DNA from: RPQK01 sp041946865
GTDB taxonomy: Bacteria; Acidobacteriota; UBA6911; RPQK01
Length of the DNA stretch: 9,614 bases
Reading direction: 5' to 3'
Assembly: GCA_041946865.1 (NCBI GenBank)
Contig: JBHGBF010000275.1
Location: forward strand, 1-9,614
Shown here: positions 5,562-9,614 of the stretch, piece after piece
Layout of the letters: each line of letters starts with the position of its first letter
Position numbering within the stretch: the first letter of the stretch is position 1
Translations under genes and position numbers: made by a program
The notes under the pieces: generated by a model
Told to the model about the DNA's origin: nothing
Databases searched by the model: none
Seen by the model: the letters and a program-made list of their open reading frames with translations, nothing else

Positions 5562-5631
5562 GTGTCCAGAACAGAGAGGCCGCTTGATTCGGGATCCGGT
5601 TTCGGGCTGTTTCGCGATGGCGAGACGGCCG

Positions 5632-5704
5632 GCCGGCTGATCATGCGCCTTCCTTTCGAAGTCCTTGCCGGCCTGGTAAGCGCGCGCCGCCCGCCTCAGC
5701 CGGC
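5632..5704. repeat. 9-bp inverted repeat in the convergent spacer
   Basis: GCCGGCTGA (5632-5640) and TCAGCCGGC (5696-5704) are perfect reverse complements 55 bp apart, lying between the ends of the DUF34/NIF3 and hydrolase genes. The right arm overlaps the hydrolase stop codon. The long gap and lack of T-runs argue against a normal terminator, and chance is not excluded in GC-rich DNA. Confidence 0.25.
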
Positions 5705-6388
5705 TACTCGCTCGACCCAGCTGCGAATTGCGTCCTGGATGTCGCGGTACACTTCTTCCTGCGTTGGCGCCGATGGGCCTGTGCGGATCTTGAAGGAATG
5801 GTCGCCGCCTTTCACCGGGTAGATGGTCATGTTCGGTCTGCTGAACCAGGGTTTTAGTTCGTCCGGCGTGCCAAAACTGTCCCTGGTTCCCTGGACGATC
5901 AGGACGGGCAGCGCCAGACGGTCGAGATGCGCGGTTCGCAGCTGCTCGGACCTGCCGGGTGGGTGCAGCGGGTAGCCCAGCAGAATGAGGCCTGCGGCCG
6001 GGGGGGAATCCTGTCGGGCGGCCAATTGAGACGCAATCCGGCCGCCCATCGACTTGCCGCCGATGAAAACGCGATCTTCTGGACTCCGTAGCTCCCGTAA
6101 TCTCCCGACAGCTGTTTCAAAGCAGGCTTCGAGAACCTCTGCCCGATCCGGAATCCGGCGCCTGGCTTCCATGTACGGAAAGTTGAAAGTCAGGACGTTA
6201 ATGCCGCGTTGAGCGAGAGCCGAGGCGAAATCGCGGATGAACGGGCTGCTGTGCCCGGCTCCCGCTCCATGGGCAAGCACAAAGCCGGCTGGGAGAGGCG
6301 CTCCACCGGCAGGGTAGTAGGCGGCGCTCACGGTGCGACCGCCCAGAACTTCCAGCTCTTCTGGTCGGACTTCAATTCGTGTGATCAT
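5696..6388 (-). CDS. Alpha/beta hydrolase, KANL3/TEX30-type dienelactone-hydrolase-like
   Basis: The product is 230 residues from the ATG at 6386-6388 (MITRIEVRP). The lipase-like elbow GKSMGG gives nucleophile Ser113. Asp170 in QGTRDSFGTP and His197 in KGGDHSF complete a catalytic triad in the correct order. FVLAHGAGAGHSSPF after the second strand is the oxyanion-hole region, and LTFNFPYMEARR is typical of the KANL3/TEX30 group of small hydrolases. No signal peptide is seen, so it should be cytoplasmic. The substrate is unknown. It follows paaK on the same strand with 69 bp between them, so a role in thioester or ester cleavage linked to aromatic-acid metabolism is possible but only by context. 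A TTG at 6440-6442 is in frame upstream; the ATG was preferred because the conserved core starts after it. The nearest GGAGG is rather far from the ATG. Confidence 0.85.
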   Translation of the reverse strand: MITRIEVRPEELEVLGGRTVSAAYYPAGGAPLPAGFVLAHGAGAGHSSPFIRDFASALAQRGINVLTFNFPYMEARRRIPDRAEVLEACFETAVGRLRELRSPEDRVFIGGKSMGGRIASQLAARQDSPPAAGLILLGYPLHPPGRSEQLRTAHLDRLALPVLIVQGTRDSFGTPDELKPWFSRPNMTIYPVKGGDHSFKIRTGPSAPTQEEVYRDIQDAIRSWVERVAG

Positions 6389-6457
6389 AGTCGGCCCAGG
6401 CGGCCTCCAGAAAAAGGTGCCCGGATACTGACAGAGACGCAATCGCGGGCGTGTTCG

Positions 6458-7810
6458 TTACTCCAGGGTCCTCTTGTCCAGGACACGCCTGGCCTTGCCC
6501 TGGCTCCGCTCCAGCGTTTGCGGTTCCACAAGCTTCACCTTGACCGACACTCCCAGGACCGAGTGTATCTTCTTGGCGAGCGATGCCTGAAGCTCGCTCA
6601 TTTTACTCAGCCGGCTCATACCTTCGACAAACTGCTTCTCGGAAACCTCGACCCACACTTCCAGGCTGTCGAGGGACGCCTCTCGGGTCACGACGAGCAA
6701 GTAGTGAGGAGAGGTGCCTTCGGTCTCCATGAGGACATGCTCGATCTGGGTCGGAAAGACGTTCACTCCGCGGATGATGAGCATGTCATCGGTTCGACCC
6801 CTGATCCGGGACATTCGGGCCGTCGTCCGCCCGCAGCGGCACGGCTTAGTGGTGACGGCCGTCAGGTCACGGGTCCGGTAGCGGATGATCGGGAGCGCTT
6901 CCTTCCAGAGCGGCGTAGCGACGAGCTCGCCGATCTCGCCCTCCTTTACGGACTGCTGAGTCGCAGGATCCAACACTTCCCACAGGAAGTAGTCTTCGGA
7001 CATGTGCATCCCGTCCTTGGCGACCTCGCACTCGCCTGAAAATCCGGGCCCGCAAAGCTCGCTCATCCCGTAGTTGTCAGTCGCGGAAAGTCCGAGACCG
7101 CACTGAATCCGGCTTCTCATCCCTTCGGTCCACGGTTCGGCTCCAAAGAGTCCCCACCTGAGCCGGATGTCGCGGCCGATCACCATCCCGCGCTTCTCGG
7201 CTTCCTCCGCGATATGCGCGGCATACGAAGGGGTGGATACGAAGGTTGTGGACCCGAAGTCCGCCATGAACATCAGCTGGCGGTCCGTGTTTCCGGAGGA
7301 AACGGGAACCACGGTCGCGCCGACTCGTTCCAGCCCGTAATGCAGGCCAAACCCGCCCGTGAACATCCCGTAGCCGAAAGAGATTTGGGCGACGTCGTCC
7401 TGCCTGACGCCGGCGGCCGAAACCATTCGAGCCACCAACTCGACCCAGGTGTCGAGGTCCTTGCGGGTGTACCCGACGACGGTAGGCTTCCCCGTCGTGC
7501 CGCTCGACGAATGGACGCGAACCAGGTCCTTGGCCGGGACCGCGAATAATCCGAAAGGATAGTTTTGATGGAAATCAGCCTTCGTGGTGAACGGGAGTAA
7601 CTTGATATCGTCCAGGCAACGAATGTCTGAGGGACACACTCTTGCAGCCTTCATCTTTTCCCGGTAAACCGGCACACGGCTGTAGGCATACTGGACTGTC
7701 TCCTTGAGACGTTCCAGTTGCAGGGCCATGATCGACTTCCGGTCGGCACATTCCCACTTGTGGTCCCAGATGGGGTGGTCAAAAACGCTGGCGTTTGGAA
7801 TCGAACTCAA
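6458..7810 (-). CDS. paaK: Phenylacetate-CoA ligase
   Basis: The product is 450 residues, near the family length of about 430-440. It activates phenylacetate or a related aryl acid with ATP and CoA, forming the aryl-CoA through an adenylate. In order: HSSSGTTGKPTVVGYT (100-115) is the ATP-phosphate loop; FGAEPW (222-227) and NYGMSELCGPG (246-256) are the adenylate-binding motifs; YRTRDL (311-316) carries the ribose-binding Asp; a CRCGRTTAR segment (324-332) may bind metal; RGVNVFP (347-353) opens the C-terminal domain, whose SQGKARRV (436-443) holds the catalytic lysine Lys439. The start is TTG at 7808-7810, supported by GAGGTGA with a 6-nt spacer and by conserved N-terminal sequence (DHPIWDHKWEC) upstream of the first internal Met at 28. 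The symporter stop lies 6 bp away and overlaps the ribosome site, implying translational coupling. Other arylacetates are possible substrates. Confidence 0.93.
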   Translation of the reverse strand: MSSIPNASVFDHPIWDHKWECADRKSIMALQLERLKETVQYAYSRVPVYREKMKAARVCPSDIRCLDDIKLLPFTTKADFHQNYPFGLFAVPAKDLVRVHSSSGTTGKPTVVGYTRKDLDTWVELVARMVSAAGVRQDDVAQISFGYGMFTGGFGLHYGLERVGATVVPVSSGNTDRQLMFMADFGSTTFVSTPSYAAHIAEEAEKRGMVIGRDIRLRWGLFGAEPWTEGMRSRIQCGLGLSATDNYGMSELCGPGFSGECEVAKDGMHMSEDYFLWEVLDPATQQSVKEGEIGELVATPLWKEALPIIRYRTRDLTAVTTKPCRCGRTTARMSRIRGRTDDMLIIRGVNVFPTQIEHVLMETEGTSPHYLLVVTREASLDSLEVWVEVSEKQFVEGMSRLSKMSELQASLAKKIHSVLGVSVKVKLVEPQTLERSQGKARRVLDKRTLE

Positions 7811-7816
7811 TGATCG

Positions 7817-7823
7817 TCACCTC
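7817..7823 (-). promoter_or_regulatory. Ribosome binding site of paaK overlapping the symporter stop
   Basis: GAGGTGA on the minus strand contains the TGA stop of the symporter gene and lies 6 nt before the TTG start of paaK. It decides that start and suggests that ribosomes finishing the symporter re-initiate on paaK. Confidence 0.6.
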
Positions 7824-9385
7824 ACTCTTTCTTCCACTGCACCAGGCCGCTGCCCGGTGGAGACTTCCTTAACCGGCCCGAAGGCGCGGCTCAAGATCTC
7901 AGGTTGAACCGGCCGAGTAACGAGGCTCACCAGAGGAACAACCAGCAAGGGCAGAGACATCGTGATGGCGCCGGCCAGCGGAATTCCGTCCTTGCCCCAG
8001 AGCAGGAAGAGCGCTATGGCGCAGGCAAGACCGGCTGAAATCCCCGCGAATGCGCCCGCTTTGGTGGTCCCTTTCCAGAAGAGCCCGAAAAGGTAAGGGG
8101 CGAGAAAAACGCCCGCCAGTGTCCCCCACGACATCACCATGAGGTTCACAATGACGTCGGGCTGCTTGAGGGCGATGACCAGCGAAAGGGCAACGAAAAT
8201 ACCACACAACAGCCGCAACAGCCGGACAGTCCTTTTCTGATCCATCTTCCGGGAATGGCCAAAGACGTCGAGGGCGATCGCCGAGCTCGAGACCAGCACG
8301 AGGGACGACAAGCTCGACATCGAGGCGGAGAAGACCAACAACAGAATCACCATCACCAGCCAGTACGGGACATAAGTCGTGATGAAGTGGGGCATGAGCA
8401 GGTCCAGGTTTGGTTCGTGGGTGACCGGGTTGGTAATGGGCGCCAGGTCAACTGCCGGATTGGTGTAGAAGAGGTGAGTCAAAGCGCCTGTGTAGTAGGC
8501 GCCGAAGGCCATGAAGAGCGAGAAAATCCCCGCAATCGTCAGGGCCCGGGTGACGTCCGCCTTGCTTCTCAGGGAGTAGAACTTCTGCACCATCTGTGGA
8601 AGCGCCCAGGGACCGAAGCTGGTGATCAAAACGAGTGAGAAAAGCACCAGCCAACCCGGAGCAAGGATCTCCCAGCCGGGAGGCCCGAGCAATGTGCTCT
8701 TGAACAAACCGGGCGCTGTCCGTTCCGGCGCAGAAAGGAGAGCGCTGGTCGTCTCGACAAGTCCCCCTTTGGCCTGCACCAGCAGGAAGACCATCAGAAG
8801 CACGCCTGCAAACTCAACAAGTCCGCGGATGAAGTCGCTCAGCGCCACGGCGAAATAGCCACCCATGATCAAATACACGCCGGTGAGACCGGCCAGGAAG
8901 AAAAGGGCCTGATCGTATTGCAATCCGAGTGCCTTCTCAAACAGATAGCTGAGCCCCATGTAGACTGAGGCCGAATAAGGCACCAGGAAGACAAAGACGA
9001 CGACCGCAGCCACGATTTGCAGGGCCGGACTGCCGTACCTCGCATTGAGAAACTGCGGCATCGTGAGCGTATTGAGGCGGGTGGTCATCTCCCGGGTTCG
9101 ACCCGCCAGCAGCTGCCAGGCGAGTATCGTACCGATGAGAGTGTTGCCGAGCACAATCCACATCGTGTGAAGGCCGAATCCCCAGCCCAATTTGCCTGCG
9201 TAGCCTATGAACAGGACGGCAGAGAAGTAGGTCGTGCCGTAAGCGAAAGCGCTCATCCACGGGCCCAGAGAACGGCCGGCCAGGAAGAAGTCGCCGACCG
9301 ACTTCGTCCGGCGCATGCACCAGGCCCCGATTCCGAGCATCAGCACGACATAAACGAACACCATCATCAGGTAGACAAGTCGCAT
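7817..9385 (-). CDS. Sodium:solute symporter (SSS family), putative aromatic or organic acid uptake
   Basis: The product is 522 residues with about 12-13 hydrophobic helices, the normal size for SSS (PutP/PanF-like) transporters. Residues here count from the ATG. SSS signatures are DFFLAGRSLGPWMSAFAYGT (about 32-51), GGYFAVALSDFIRG (175-188), GPWALPQMVQKFYSLRS (258-274) and SASMSSLSSLVLVSSSAIAL (353-372). The last, rich in Ser in the predicted helix 8 region, matches the Na+ site of the family. SSS proteins couple inward solute movement to the sodium gradient across the inner membrane. The ATG at 9383-9385 is preferred to a GTG two codons upstream because AAGGAG (9391-9396) lies 5 nt before it and would overlap the GTG. 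Immediate coupling to paaK suggests the cargo is an aryl or organic acid; the sequence itself does not reveal the substrate. Confidence 0.92.
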   Translation of the reverse strand: MRLVYLMMVFVYVVLMLGIGAWCMRRTKSVGDFFLAGRSLGPWMSAFAYGTTYFSAVLFIGYAGKLGWGFGLHTMWIVLGNTLIGTILAWQLLAGRTREMTTRLNTLTMPQFLNARYGSPALQIVAAVVVFVFLVPYSASVYMGLSYLFEKALGLQYDQALFFLAGLTGVYLIMGGYFAVALSDFIRGLVEFAGVLLMVFLLVQAKGGLVETTSALLSAPERTAPGLFKSTLLGPPGWEILAPGWLVLFSLVLITSFGPWALPQMVQKFYSLRSKADVTRALTIAGIFSLFMAFGAYYTGALTHLFYTNPAVDLAPITNPVTHEPNLDLLMPHFITTYVPYWLVMVILLLVFSASMSSLSSLVLVSSSAIALDVFGHSRKMDQKRTVRLLRLLCGIFVALSLVIALKQPDVIVNLMVMSWGTLAGVFLAPYLFGLFWKGTTKAGAFAGISAGLACAIALFLLWGKDGIPLAGAITMSLPLLVVPLVSLVTRPVQPEILSRAFGPVKEVSTGQRPGAVEERVR

Positions 9386-9453
9386 ACCCACTCCTTGCGG
9401 TTTTTGCCCGCGGATGGCGGCTCGTCAGCCGTATGAAGATAGGTTGGCTCGCG

Positions 9454-9614
9454 TCAGACGGCCGCGAGCTCCCGCTGTGTGACCAGTGGTATTCCTTCCT
9501 CACGGAGGATCGCTTCCCCCAGCTCAATCTGCTCTACGCCGAACGCGATCATCGAGGAGATATAGTCAAGAGTTGTGTATGACTTTTTTATGAGAGGGCA
9601 TGAGCGCATCCTCG
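9454..9614 (-). CDS. Short hypothetical ORF or 3' end of a gene entering from the right edge
   Basis: A minus frame is open from the right edge to TGA at 9454-9456. It includes an ATG at 9607-9609 that would give 51 residues. It reads KKSYTTLDYISSMIAFGVEQ, then IELGEAILREEGIPLVTQRE, ending LAAV. The composition, with an amphipathic helix and a proline-capped strand, looks coding, but I recognise no family. It may be a C-terminal tail of a longer protein cut by the window. The symporter start is 68 bp further on, so it could be the first visible member of the symporter-paaK operon. It could also be chance. Confidence 0.35.
   Translation of the reverse strand, partial: RMRSCPLIKKSYTTLDYISSMIAFGVEQIELGEAILREEGIPLVTQRELAAV

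Noticed and set aside
5632..5704. Bidirectional terminator between convergent genes
   Set aside because: The perfect 9-bp arms are 55 bp apart and no T-run follows either arm. Only the inverted repeat itself is reported.
6209..7039. 276-residue plus-strand ORF opposite paaK and the hydrolase
   Set aside because: It is antisense to two well-supported genes and has His/Arg/Leu-rich composition typical of a shadow frame.

Overview
The window reads as a moderately GC-rich bacterial chromosome. An exported MsrA, a Tat-exported DUF34/NIF3 protein, a PMT-type glycosyltransferase and a possible M49 peptidase remnant would suit an Acidobacteriota-like or similar Gram-negative soil or sediment bacterium. 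No marker gene settles this, so the placement is weak. No rRNA, tRNA or CRISPR array is visible.

Left part (1-2612). The window opens with the 3' end of a membrane glycosyltransferase (+). A complete DUF1801 gene (-) follows. From about 1094 to 2612 the DNA looks like a gene graveyard. It holds a signal-peptide N-terminus that may come from an M49-like peptidase (+), which abuts tail to tail a reverse-strand scrap resembling the BREX BrxC/PglY ATPase. Next come a short broken excisionase-type HTH reading frame and a TIGR04255-family gene that has lost its N-terminus and carries a frameshift.

Middle (2613-5561). An intact 3-methyladenine DNA glycosylase gene, tag (-), diverges from a tiny two-helix membrane protein (+). 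A 430-bp stretch without a recognisable gene follows. It carries an integron attC-like site (3706-3798) and, about 50 bp further on, a sequence resembling group II intron domain V. Then come msrA (+), encoding an exported-type methionine sulfoxide reductase A, and a Tat-signal DUF34/NIF3-like metalloprotein (+).

Right part (5696-9614, all -). This is a probable operon read right to left: a short C-terminal ORF entering from the edge, a sodium:solute symporter, a phenylacetate-CoA ligase (paaK, TTG start, 6 bp after the symporter stop) and a KANL3/TEX30-type alpha/beta hydrolase. Symporter and ligase together suggest uptake of an aromatic or aryl-acetic acid and its activation to a CoA thioester. 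The substrate is inferred from the ligase family alone.

The best candidates for unusual biology are the solitary attC-like element beside a possible intron scar, and the rearranged BREX-like remnant. No complete new system can be demonstrated in this window.
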